A stretch of 64,000 nt of DNA, taken from positions 30,085,823-30,149,822 of the forward strand of contig NC_079510.1 in assembly GCF_030052815.1 (NCBI RefSeq), written 5' to 3'. Below, in pieces: positions 35,750 to 47,640 of this stretch (the stretch's first letter is position 1; the number at the start of each line of letters is the position of its first letter). A program made the translations under genes and the position numbers. The notes beneath the pieces were generated by a model. The model made no database searches and was not told the origin of the DNA. It saw only the letters and a list, made by a program, of their open reading frames with translations. This DNA is from Hevea brasiliensis (lineage: Eukaryota > Streptophyta > Magnoliopsida > Malpighiales > Euphorbiaceae).

Positions 35750-36788
35750 AGGGATGACAATAGGTAGAGTATCCGCGAAAATCACCTTACTTGAATTTGA
35801 ACCTGAACCTGATTAATACTCTCAAAATCCAAACTTGTTTCAAATCCAATTAAAATTTATTCTCAATTACTCGAACCCATCCCAAATTTGATTATTATTA
35901 CCCAAAAGATATCCAAACCAATTTAATTTTATATATTTTAAATAATAATCTACATAAAAGAATTATTAATAATTTATGTTCTAAAATTTAATAATTGTAT
36001 AAAATTGTCACAACCCAACTCTATGGACCAAACCGATACTAGAACTTAGGCTAGCATAAAACCCTCTAAATTCATAATAAGCTTCACGGTTCCCAAACCC
36101 ATAACCAACCCAAGCCCAAATTTAAGGCCCATCATTTGAATAAAACATTATAAATTAGTTTGGGCCAACTCAGCCCATCAGTCATCACAGTTAGAGGAGC
36201 TTAGGTCAACCCTAATGCCTAATATGTAAATACCATTTAATACCATTAATTTTTATTAATAAGTATAATATATATAGTTACAGCTGAGTTCTAAGAATAA
36301 AATAGATAATTAAATAAACTAATAAATAAAAAAAATCTAATTAATAATATTGTACCCTGCTAAAAAAAGTGTAGGTTAGACTCTGAAGAAAATTACTCTT
36401 CCTGCAACCTAGAGAAAAATTATTGAACAGGAGTGAGCATTTGACTTAGTGAGTTTAGATGTTGATTACTACCTAAAATTAATGTAATTTTATCATGAAA
36501 TTACATCCAACACATATAACAAACAATTCATATACTATTTGCACAAGAAGATAATTTGGAGCTACTCATACATCCATTGTATTACACCAATATATAAATG
36601 TGATAGCTGATCCTCTATACAGCTCTGTCAATCCAAATCTCACCAGCGAGAAGTCTCTCAAGCCGAACTTTCACTTAAAATCCAAAATCCAAGTGTGATA
36701 GCCAGCGAGATACCTCTCAAAGCCATGCCAGACCTCGACTTTACCATACTATAAGGACCAGGTTCCAACGAGACTAGCTCAAGTCGCG

Positions 36789-36790
<2 letters not shown>

Positions 36791-36843
<53 letters not shown>
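36791..36843. repeat. (TA)n microsatellite
   Basis: About 26 TA units directly beside the left arm of the long inverted repeat. Confidence 0.93.
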
Positions 36844-36844
<1 letters not shown>

Positions 36845-36845
<1 letters not shown>

Positions 36846-37025
36846 GAGCCGACTTTCTTCTCCTTGCAGATATTGATTATTTTTGTAATTTCAATATTAT
36901 TTATATTCTTGGCATGCTCATACATTATATATTTATATTTACATACTTAGTTAAATAAATTATGAGCATTATGAGCATACTTAGTTAAATATATTTACAT
37001 ATTTAATTATTATCAATTGTTTGTG

Positions 37026-37060
<35 letters not shown>

Positions 37061-37221
37061 AAACAATTGATAATAATTAAATATGCCGTAATAAGAATGC
37101 TCCTAATTTATTTAACTAAGTATGTAAATATAAATGTATAATGTATGAGCATGTCAAGAATATAAATAATATTGAAATTATAAAAATAATCAATATCTGG
37201 AAGGAGAAGAAAGTCGGCTCC
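36845..37221. repeat. Long inverted repeat (arms about 182 and 163 bp)
   Basis: The left arm begins GGAGCCGACTTTCTTCTCC at 36845 and the right arm ends in its reverse complement at 37221. The arms match at most positions. The left arm has an extra segment from a local duplication of GAGCATACTTAGTTAAA-type text near 36960-36990. The loop is a short (TA)n tract (37027-37058). A transcript would form a long, nearly perfect double-stranded hairpin, a possible small-RNA source. Confidence 0.9.
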
Positions 37222-38877
37222 AATAACCTATATAAACACACTGATCTTTATTAACCAACCGACAAAAATAACTATTAATTTAAACTACAGAAGCAAGAAT
37301 TAATCCTAAGGTCTTGCCTAAATTTCAATAGAGTCTCCTTTGTAACTAGACTTAACCCCCCCATAAGAAAATGCAATAACAGCAACACACAAGGTCTGAG
37401 GCCACAACAATAATTATAATGCCCATCTGGAGTCTACAAGAACCTAATCTAAAACCAGATCTCCAACTCTAGCTCGACCCTCTAACTCTTCTATAGTCCA
37501 AATAATTATTTCTAGTGCTCTAAAAATATGAAAATATTCCTGGAGCTTTTTTACATCATCCTTGTATTAATTTTTTTACATCATTCTTGTATTAATTAAA
37601 TCATTTTACTTAATTTTACTAAGTTAAAAATATTTTCCAAATTAACTAGCTAGTTTAAACAAGGTAAAAATCACACAACTTGAGTTCGGGATTACTTTTA
37701 CAAAATCTGCTACCTAGAACATGCCCAGAATGTCTGATAATGTTGGAACGATTATAAATACAACCACCTTACGAGATAGCCCGCTAGTTGTATGGACCGA
37801 GCCAAAAACTCAATCTCGAGTGTAGGAGAGCTATTATGCAAAATCTGAACCAGTCACGAGTATTATTTTTTAAATCTGAACCTATCCTAAACCTGATTAT
37901 ATATTACTCAAATTTGTCCTATTAAAATTTGATCGGATCGAGTATTTACAAAAAATCTTACTCATTGCCATTCCTGCACCAAAGATAGTGAGAGATGGGT
38001 GCAAGAATTATTTAGTTTTTAAAAAAAATTTCTACTTCTTCTAATTCAGCCAAGAAAACATTATTTTTTTTCTTTTAATTATAAAATAAGAATTAATTTA
38101 TCAATGAAAATAAATCTTGACTAAAATTATTTTTCATAAAAAATTTTAAGAATTAATATGATTTTTATATATTTCAGGAATTAAATTATAATTTATCATT
38201 TTTTTAAGATAGTATCTTTATCAGTTTTTGTTTATTATATATTTATATTAAGTTCATTTTTTTAAATAATTAAAAAATTCATATCAAAATTATGAAATGA
38301 ACGAAGTATAAAATATTTTTGATTATTTCACTACTCATTTTAAATTAATGTGGTAAATCTAATTTTATTTGATGCATTGAATGGTTGATTTGAAGAAAAG
38401 CATTACATTACATATTCAAAAAAATGATATATAGGTCAACTACATATCATGTATGGCACTTAATTTTTATAAATACCCTTTAACAATAACCTTCATAATT
38501 ATTAATTCTTACTTGGACAATATATATATATATATATTCAAGACTACGCTTTCAGCCTGTTTGAAAATTATAACTTTACTGTCAATTCTTATATTTGAAA
38601 AAAAATAAATGAAAAAAAAATAATTCTTTTAATATAAAAAATATTTTAAAAGAAATAGAAATGAGGGTTGAAAATTATGGCTTCCACTAGAATAAATCCG
38701 TTCACACCAAAGAAGTGGATAAATATATGAACAAGTTAGCAAAGAAGTCGAAATTTATAAAGAGTGGTTAACTGAAAGTGAAAGGGTACAATTTTAAGTT
38801 TAGAGAACAAAGGTAATCTCCAGTTGTAAAACATGGAATGATGGAGATCCCAAATACTCCCAAGTGACTTTAAGTAG

Positions 38878-38937
38878 ATTATAAATGGAAGATAGTTTGA
38901 AAATGTTATTATAAATGGAAGATAGTTTGAAAATGTT
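38878..38937. repeat. Perfect 30-bp tandem duplication
   Basis: The unit at 38878-38907, beginning ATTATAAATGGAAGATAG, is repeated exactly at 38908-38937. No mismatch, so it is recent or conserved. Confidence 0.93.
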
Positions 38938-39614
38938 GCAAGGCCTACTCAACCAATCAATCAAATCTATTAATATATTTTAGTAGTTTATTTATTTATT
39001 TTTTATTTTTATTGTCTATCTATATTTTTGAAGCTTTGTATTTTAATTTTTAAGCTTTGTAATTACTTTTAAGCAATCAATACAAGTCTTTTTTCAATTT
39101 CTTATGAGATTAGGCAAAATTATATATGGAACTCAATAGCGTAACTAAGTTTATATATTCAGTATCTGATAGCTTGCATTCTCAAGCTCTTGGCCAACTA
39201 AGTTGTTTCCACAACAAACAAAATTACATATAAGAAAAAAATTCAATTGAATTCTCTCATATATAATTATGCATGATTTTTATTTTTCATAAAAATAATT
39301 TTTTGAGTTAAAAAATATTAAATTTGTTCATTTTAAAAATAAAAATTGATTTAAAAAATTAATTAAATTAAATTTTTTTAAATTCTAATTTTCAAATCAA
39401 CAATATGATCATATGAAAATTCATTTAAATTGATTAATTTCTTACATATAATTTATTTTAAAAAAAGACCTTTAGATTAAAAAAACAAATGCTTGAAATG
39501 TGTAGATTTAGTTATTATTTTATACAACCAAAAAAAAAAATGCCTCCTAAGTAGCTTCATCGGAATTATGGAAACGCAATGGGGTGATGGTGCTGGATAC
39601 TACAAAGAAGAATC

Positions 39615-39630
39615 CACGTGCTATCACGTG
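39615..39630. promoter_or_regulatory. Two adjacent G-box (CACGTG) motifs
   Basis: CACGTG at 39615-39620 and 39625-39630, followed by AACGTGG. G-boxes bind bZIP/bHLH factors. No gene start is recognisable nearby, so relevance is unknown. Confidence 0.3.
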
Positions 39631-40769
39631 AACGTGGTTATACCATATTTCTTTGTACTTGCATGTGATTATGAGCAAAACTAATCCCCAAGCTCCTCTT
39701 TGCTGTAAAATCATCAAATTTTTTGAGTTAATGGATTAATCATTGCCTTTTTTCTTGAGATAAAAAATATTATTTAAAAAAATTATGATTTTTAGTAGTA
39801 CACTAAGTGTTTTGAGGTTTTTCTAGATGACATACTATGGTTTTAACCCTTATCAAGACTTTAATCATACCCTTAATTTTCTTTTTTGTTTCTTTCGAAT
39901 TTCTGTTTTAACATTAAATAATTTTTGAAGTATCTGCATTATACATATATTAAATAATTTATAATAATTTTATTTATATATTCATAACTATTTAAATTAA
40001 ATTACAAATTTATTGTTAATTAGGTAATTTTATAAGTAAAAATACTTACTGATATAGAAATTATTATTCTATACTAAATTATTTAAAAATTTATATGTTA
40101 TCATTAATGTAATTATTATCATATAATACTAATATATTTATTAAAGAAATGCAATAAAATAAAAACAATAGTATATATGATAAATTTCCGTTTCGGCTAC
40201 TATAATAATGTCCTCCATTACTCTTCTTTATTGTAAAGTAGTCACTAAGACACAAGATGCTTTTTGCCCAATAATTACATAAATACATATTATATTTTGT
40301 TTTTATTGCTTGATAATTGTATCTGTAGCGGTTACTGTTTTATTGAAATAAGTTCTTAAAAAGCATGAAAAGGTGAAAATATTATTTAAAGGATAAAATA
40401 AAACAATTAGCTAATTGTATTAGGTTTGTTTAAACTCAATTTTTGTTTTAAAGAAAATAAATTTAATTTATTTAAATTTTAATTATTTTTTGTTTAGTTA
40501 ATAATTTCTTTTTTTTTTGACAATGGAGGCTATATTAACTAGGTAATATAAAAGAAGATTATTTGTAAATTAAAAATTATAAGGTTCTATTTTATAAGAA
40601 TTTAATACGTAGTCAAATTTATACATATGAAAAAATAAAAATTTCATAATAAATCTCTTTTCTCCTATTTGTCTATAATTTTATAATTTCATAATTCTAA
40701 TACTATAAGTTTTCTTGTTGCTATTAAAATCATGAGAAAGTAAAAATAAAAAATAAAAAATAAAAGAGA

Positions 40770-42025
40770 TTACAAAAAATACCCTGTAATTTCTTCCATT
40801 TTTCACTTCAGGATCTGTGATTCACTTTATTGTAAATTGATATCTTGAGATTTTGTACCATTAGCAAATGACTTTCCGTTTGTCAAAAAGTGCTAATGGA
40901 CAACAAAAAGCTGTTGTCGTTGAGAAAAATCTGCTGACATGAAATAAAAAAAGTGAAAACTATAAAAAAAAAGAAAAGATATTCTGTGGTTTTACTTATT
41001 TTCACTTCAGGGTCTGATATATACTTTGTGACAAAGTGGTACCATATGATAACGCTCTATTAACAAACTACAATATTTTGTCTGACATTAGTGAAATTAA
41101 AATAATATTTTTAATTTTTTTAATAATAAAAAATAAAAAAGAAAAAATAATTCACACATCGCTAAAATTTTTTTTGCAAGAAAAGAGACTTGATTCACTT
41201 TGGGCATGGTAATTCCAAAAGTGAAGGCATACATGCTAATGTGGAGTTTTGAATAAAAAACCTAACTTTCTGAATCACTATCAATAGGTTTCTAAAGCTG
41301 AAATTTGCACCTTTACTTTTGAAATTATTATTAAAGATCGCTGATGTGGCATAAATTTTCGAGTGAATTACTAGATTAGTATTATTGAGAAATTAAGTAA
41401 GAAGAATAGTTCTGTCATTAGAACAGTTAGATTGAAACAGTGCTCTTGGCTAATTAGCCACTTGTTTCTCCCTTCTATAAGGTGGTTAATACCTTTTTTC
41501 ACTTTAGGCACTGCTTCCATCAGTACTTCCTTTTTGTGGCTAAAGTTGCTGTCTGAACTTCCTATCACTTCTGGACACCGTGCTAGATTCTTTTCGTATA
41601 AAGACTTGGCCATCAAAAAATATTAAAACTGGCAAATTGAGCTATAAAAAAGAATATGCATAAACTTTTCCATGGTATTCCAAAAGTGAAGGATCTTAGG
41701 TTTCGTTAAATAATTCACTTGGTTTACTAACGGTGCAAAACTTTAGAGTATCATTTTGTTACAAAATAAACCACGAAACCTGAAGTGAAATGAGTGAAAC
41801 TACAGAATACCTTTTGTAATTTCCACTTTTTATTCCACGTTAGCAAATTTCTCTTTCACTTCAGTAATTTTCTATTACATGTTAGCACATTTTGACAGAG
41901 AGAAGGCAGAAAGACATCGTTTGCTAATGGTGCAAAATCTTAGGGTACCACTTTGTCACAAGGTGAACCACAGACCCTGAAGTGAAAATGAGTAGAAAAC
42001 ATGGTACTCTTTATAATTTTCCAAA
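40770..42025. mobile_element. TIR element with doubled terminal repeats
   Basis: The left outer end (AAAAATACCCTGTAATTTC, then CACTTCAGGATCTGTG) is mirrored by the right outer end near 41970-42025. A second inner copy of each end (GATATTCTGTGGTTTTAC at about 40978 and its inverted counterpart at about 41800-41815) lies inside. The family text CACTTCAGGGTCTG...ACTTTGTGACAAAGTGGTACC occurs on both sides. No transposase seen. It may be one MITE inserted in another of the same family, or a MULE-like element with duplicated ends. Confidence 0.65.
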
Positions 42026-42188
42026 AAGAAAATGTGGTTTCATGCTTTGATATTTAAGGACATGTAGTTTCATTTTTTGTCAAAGCGATATCTTAACATC
42101 GTCTCTATTAGTGTAAATGGTCAAAATTAGTCTAACGGCATTAAATTATTGATGTGAAAGTTTAAAATTTTTAAGATAGTGGTTCTCA

Positions 42189-42241
42189 CAAATAAGTAAA
42201 ATATCAAAATAAAAATAAGTATTTTAATGTGGTGGATCCTA
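42189..42241. repeat. Left part of host tandem-duplication unit 1
   Basis: Matches 48310-48365 closely (AAATAAAAATAAGTATTTTA block, then GTGGTGGATCCTA against GTGGTAGGTCCTA). It ends at the CTA target of the CACTA insertion. Its continuation resumes at 48181. Confidence 0.85.
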
Positions 42242-42380
42242 CACTACAAAAAATAATTAGTTTTGCAATCAATTATTACAACCAATTTTGGAATCGATTT
42301 GTGATTCAGTTTCTTTTTTTTAGTAAAATAGTTAATTTTTTAAAAATGTAGCAACCAATTCAAGAATCGGTTGCTAAATT

Positions 42381-45300
42381 TGTAACACCCTCACTATAGC
42401 TATTCCGTACATTCTACTGTTTTGATGACCGGTGTCGGTCTAGATAACTAAAACGTTTGGAAAAATATTTAGACTAGAGTGAGGAGTCATAAATAATTCA
42501 AATATTAATAATAAAAATTTAGAAAAAATTTTAGAAATAAAATACAACCAAGTTAAATGAGCCCGGTGCCCTAGCGATGGATAACCCAGTGGGAAGTTGC
42601 GGTCCTCGCAACTAGGAGCCCTAAACCCGGGAGAAAATTCATAAAATAATTTTTAGGACACCAGAGAAGAGTCATTGAGGTTTCTATGGCATTAGAATGC
42701 CAAGAAAAGGTTTAGAAAAATTTTTAGATTGGTACAGACGATTTTGGCTTAATAAGCCAAATGAAGGGCATTTTGGTCATTTCGTCTTCAGAGATAATTT
42801 TTGGCCGACTTGTCCAGTTAATTAGATAATTATTATGATCTAAAATATGAATAAATATTGCTAAAAATTGAATTGAAAATGAGTAGAAAAGAAAAGAAAA
42901 AGAAAATGAAAGAAAATACCTAATTATGACATCATATGATGTCATTAAAAACCTATCCACCAATCACAATTAAGCACCACTTAAATAAGTAATAAAAGAG
43001 GATAAATGAGACCAAAAATTAAAAAAAAAATATTCTGCTCCTTTCTTCCTCAAAGTTGCCGCACCACCATGGAAGAGTTCCTCTTCCATTTTCTAAGCTG
43101 TCAAGCTTGAATTCCCACCCTTCCTCACCTTAAAAGCTCTAACCACCTTCACTAAAAATTACACCCACACCAAGGAGAAGTGTTTGGCTGCTAAGAAATT
43201 TGAAGAAAGTGAAAACAATTTTAAGGTTTCAACAAGCCAAGAGAGTGGTTAAAGAGGTTAGTGCACTAACCATACCCTTTATCTTTCCCAAGTATGAAAA
43301 GCATGCTTGATTAAAGTTGAAATGGCATGAAAAGAAAAGAAAACTTGGAATATGTTGAAGTTTCAATTTGTGGTAGCCCTAGGAAGTAAATGAATTTGAT
43401 GGTTTTAATGATTTTGTTTTAGTTAGTGAAGTTGATTAATGAAGTTTAAGGCATTAGAAATCAAATTGCATGGATGTATGATTGAGATTGAAATTATAAG
43501 TTAGGGTTTTGACCTAACTTAGTTTTTGTATTATTGCTTAGAATTTGATGATGTTGAGATAATTTAATGACCATTAGAAGTGCCAAATATGTCAAATGAA
43601 GTTTGTGGAGTTGGGAGAATTGAATTTGGGAGTGTTGATTCTTATGCAGGAAATTTGGACCTTTGAGTCCAATGTATTTTTTGAGCTATAACTGGAGTTG
43701 TATAGGTTCAATTGGTGCAAGGCCAATTGGACATGAAACTAGATACATAATGGTACAATTTTGCTGAAGAAATCCTACCCAGAAAACCAAACCAAGTTGA
43801 CCTAAAAATTACCCTAATCCGGGTGACCAACATGCTGTCCCTGGAAAATGACCAAATGAACAGTATTTGTTCAAATGGTCATAACTCAGTGTAGAAAAGT
43901 TAAATTGATCTGAAATTTTACCAGCAGAAATCTGAGACATAGCCCTACAACTTTCATGAAACACAAATTCAAATTTTGACCATAACCTAGTCAAATTGCC
44001 AACCAAACTTAGGTCACTAAATCTGGCAAAACCAAATTGCCCAGAAATTCTGGGTATAGGTCAATCCGGCCAGTTATGGTAAAATGACCATAACTTGAGT
44101 TACAAAACTCCAAATGGAGTGATTCAAAAAAAGAAATGTAACTAGACACAATGAGGAACAACTTTCATGAAGACAATTTTATCAAATTCCTACTGTACAA
44201 ATGACCAATAAAATAGTAACCTTGATGCTTGAAATTTGAAAATTGTAAAGTAACCAACACTAAGCTTTGAAAAGGTATTGGCAACTAATACCAACAACTT
44301 TAGAATGTAAAATGTGGTATCTTGGTGAACTTAGGTTCAATAAATTTATTATGTATTAAAAAGTCAACAATTTGAGTGAATAATAATGTGAATAGTAATA
44401 CAAAGACACAAAGTGTAAGAACTAAATTGGTAGAGGAAATTAAGTTATGAAATTTGAAATCCATGAAATGTTCATGGATTACTTGGAATAAAAATAGTAA
44501 TTTACCTAAATGACTTAATGAACATTTAAGTTATGTGAGTATATTGTTAAGATTTGTATTCCCATTACTAGTAGGTCTAATAAAATATAAGTGATACCAC
44601 TTGAATTTGAAATGAAATTAAACTAGATGGATTATTGAGACTTATACTCCCAACACCAATGGAGTTCATAATATATTAGCAATACAACTTGAAGTATGAA
44701 ATGTACTTTATGTGAATAGATTGTTGAATGAATAAATGTGATAAAAGTGTCATTTGGGATTTAGGTTCCCATCAAGAGAGAGGAAAGATGTTTTGAATGT
44801 GAATGGTACATGAGATTAAATGAATGTGAATAGTAATTAGTATGAATATTACGATAAATGCATAAATTACCTAGAAATGTGAATTTGGAAATTATGTTTC
44901 CATTATAAATAAAATTAGAATGCTATAAAAATATAAACGAAAAATATAATGAAATGATGAAACATATGAACTTTTAATGGTACTATGTGCCCATGTATTA
45001 CCTAGACATATGTGTCAGATTGGATAGATTGGCATGCCAATAGGGTATTGTTTTAGCAGTACTGCGAAAGATTTTATGCCTGTATTCTTGGCTTTATGCC
45101 CATATTCATGGCTCTATGCCCACATTCATGGCTTTATGCCCGCACTCATGGCTTTTTATGCCCGATTATGTGTTATCATGGCTTTTTAGCCATACTTACT
45201 ACATACGTGGTTGACGTTCTGCGTCCCATGGTATGACGGCCCGAGGCACCGCGGTGTCCAGTGCCAACGTCCCGTTATCCAGTTTAGTCAGCCTGTCATA

Positions 45301-46369
45301 GGTTACTTGGGCAGAAAAATTTATTGAAATAAGTTAAAAATATTAGAAACTAAATAAATCAGTGAGAAAAATCCGAAAGGTATTAAACTAGTATTAAGAA
45401 TTTAATTATTACGAAATGATTCACAATACATAGAAAATATTAAGAGAGTAAATGAAAGACTAGCAAAATAAGCATAACGTAAGTAATTATTAGAAATGCA
45501 TCCTCCATAATAATATAAACATAAACTAAATATTTAGATTTATTTGTACATTATATAAATAATTATTATAAACTGATGATAGAAGAGATTCTAGAGAACA
45601 ATATAAATGACGAAAAATATACTGTATGGTAAATTTCATATGAACCCAGTAAAATTCTTGAGTATAGAAAATATGCTCTAATTATTTTTACTTGTTATAT
45701 TATTGAACTACTAAGCAGCAATGCTTAGCGCGATGGATTTGTTTCCTCGCACAGGTACTGAAGTTAAAGCCCAGCGAATACCAAACAGAGATTTTAGAGT
45801 TCTGATCTGCAGAGTGTTCAAGGTTGTCACCTCCTCAGCAATGCATGTAGATAGGGCCCATATAGATCATATTATGTATTTTGTATATTATAATTAGTTA
45901 TTATTTGTAATGTAAACTATGAATTGTATGTTGAAATATAGATTATGGAACTGTAATTAATTTGTAGATCATGTAAATTATGAATTTATGTAATCAGTTT
46001 GTAAATCATGTAAATTAATAAAACTTGAGAACTTATATATATAAATTGTGCATGAATGGAAATGTATGGCAATGAATATGAAATTGAGATATATGAATGA
46101 GATGTGAATTATAAGATGATTATAAGAATAATTGATGAGATTTTTATTGTAAAATATTATTGAAATTTTCAAATAGGTGAATAGTAAAACACGTCAAACG
46201 ATAATAAAATAGGGAAAACTCCGTTAGTTTCTTCGTCGAAAAATAATCGATATTAAATATAATGAGAATAAAATTTTTAAAGAAATAAAGTAAGATAAGT
46301 TAAGGTGCTCCGACACCGAATGTAGTACGCTTTGCTCGGCTACACTGTAGTCGAGTGAGGGGTGTTACA
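42381..46369 (+). mobile_element. Solo LTR C, 3.99 kb, nested in the CACTA element
   Basis: Starts TGTAACACCCTCACTATAGC and ends GTGAGGGGTGTTACA. Perfect 5-bp duplication AAATT (42376-42380, 46370-46374). It is homologous to solo LTRs A and B: GTACATTC near the start, GAGTGAGGAGTCATAA, GTGGGAAGTTG, GGCACCGCGGTGTCCAGTGCC, GCTTAGCGCGATGGATTTG, CTCGCACAGGT, and GCTCGGCTACACTGTAG near the end. No PBS, gag or pol. It inserted only 139 bp inside the CACTA left end, so it is younger than that transposon. Confidence 0.92.
45072..45165 (+). repeat. 20-bp minisatellite in solo LTR C
   Basis: About four to five copies of a unit like TTCATGGCTTTATGCCCATA, with variants. It lies where solo LTR B has its CCGATGTGTCC triplication. 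Confidence 0.88.
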
Positions 46370-46410
46370 AAATTAGTTGTTATTATCAACCGGTTTATAA
46401 TTGATTGCTA

Positions 46411-46492
46411 ATATTAGAAAAACTTTAAATATACAATTAGCAACTGATTTTAAAATCAGTTGCTAATTGTATATTTAAAGTTTTTCTAATAT
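46411..46492. repeat. Perfect 82-bp palindrome, no spacer
   Basis: Arms 46411-46451 and 46452-46492 are exact reverse complements over 41 bp, centred on GATTTT|AAAATC. Embedded subterminal-type motifs read TTAGCAACTGATTTT and its inverse. It lies 37 bp after the right duplication of solo LTR C, within the CACTA element. Confidence 0.97.
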
Positions 46493-47603
46493 ATCAGTTG
46501 TCGGTTGCTATTGGCAACTAATTAAGAAATTGATTGCTAATAGAACCAATTTAGGGAATTGGTTGCTAAATTAGAGAATTGTTTTAATTGTCTCCAAAGT
46601 TAGCAATTGATTTGTAATCAATTATAAAAAATTAGTTGTTAATAATAGCCAATTAGCAATCCATTGCTAAAATCGATTATTATTTGCAATCAATTCCTTA
46701 TTGGTTGCTAAATAGCAATCGATTTTTATAACCAATTATAAATCGATTGTCAAATTTTTCCTTCCAAAAACGTTTGCCCAATTTTTTTTTTTTTAATTGT
46801 GACCGACTTGCGAATTAGTCGTTAATAGAAACCAAATTTTGTAACTGATTAAAATTGATTGCTATTAGTAACCAATTTTGTAACTAATTTTTGCCCTATT
46901 TTTTGTTTTCTTTTTTTAATTTGTAATCGATTTTTGAAATTGATTAAAATCAGTTACTATTAACAATTGATTTTGCCCATTTAAAACTTTCTGCCTTTTT
47001 TTATTATTTTGATTTGTAACCGATTTGTAAATTAGTTGATAACAACAATCAATTTTTAAAATCGATTTTTTCTCCCTAAAAATTTTCGCTCATTTTTTTT
47101 TTATTTTGATTTGCAACTGATTTGCGAATTGATTGCTAATAACAACTGATTTTTACAACCAATTTTACAACTTTTCCCCAAAAATATCCGCTCAATTTTT
47201 AAAAGAAATTAGCAATCGACAATCAGTTGCTAATTCACTTATACAAACTACCACTCATTTTTTTTCTCTCTTTTTCTCTTTTCTCTAATTTTCTTTATCA
47301 TCTTTTTCATTCTCATATATTTTATTCTTCATCTTTTTCTGTCTAACATATTTTTTTTATCATCTTTTTCTTCATCATTTTTTTTATCTATTTTCTTATT
47401 CATCCTTTTTTTTTGTCTCATATTTTTTTTTATTCATCATATTTTTCTTTCTCATATATTTTATTCATCATCTTTTTTCTTTTTCATCATTTTTTTCTCA
47501 TCTTTTTTATTTAATTCATTTTTCTTTGGCATAAAATAAAAATTTTTCCATGAACATATTTTTTGTTAGTAAATTATTTGTTTTGTAGTATTAATTTTTA
47601 GAG

Positions 47604-47608
<5 letters not shown>

Positions 47609-47636
<28 letters not shown>
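47609..47636. repeat. (TA)n microsatellite
   Basis: About 14 TA units in the right half of the CACTA element, after a TTTTTCTCAT-rich zone (47250-47520). Confidence 0.92.

Positions 47637-47640
<4 letters not shown>

Larger units (their letters stand above)
36006..37840 (+). mobile_element. LTR-like element starting TGTCACAACCCAACTC
   Basis: Starts TGTCACAACCC and ends near TATTATGCA. AAAT lies on both sides (36002-36005 and 37841-37844), or AAAAT if the element ended one base earlier; it is inserted inside the GGGATGACAA repeat. No coding region was seen. The start is typical of plant gypsy LTRs. It contains a (TA)n tract and a 160-180-bp inverted repeat. Most likely a solo LTR; the end is less certain than the start. 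Confidence 0.55.
35750..37975. mobile_element. hAT-like/MITE repeat carrying a nested LTR element
   Basis: The left edge reads GGGATGACAATAGGTAGAGT and the right edge, on the minus strand, AGGAATGGCAATGAGTAAGA: imperfect terminal inverted repeats of the same kind as at 4776. GAACCTGAACCTGATTA-type text recurs inverted near the right edge. The middle (36006-37840) is a separate LTR-like insertion. No 8-bp duplication could be confirmed, so superfamily is uncertain. Confidence 0.5.
37976..40769. other. AT-rich intergenic sequence
   Basis: No gene recognised. It holds a 30-bp tandem duplication and a pair of CACGTG motifs (listed). The ORF at 39493-39684 has no recognisable domain. Confidence 0.5.

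Noticed and set aside
31765..46369. Solo LTRs B and C as the 5' and 3' LTRs of one retrotransposon (same strand, 7 kb between)
   Set aside because: Each has its own perfect 5-bp duplication on both sides (GATAG, AAATT). No primer site follows B, and C sits inside a CACTA element. The DNA between holds other elements and no pol.
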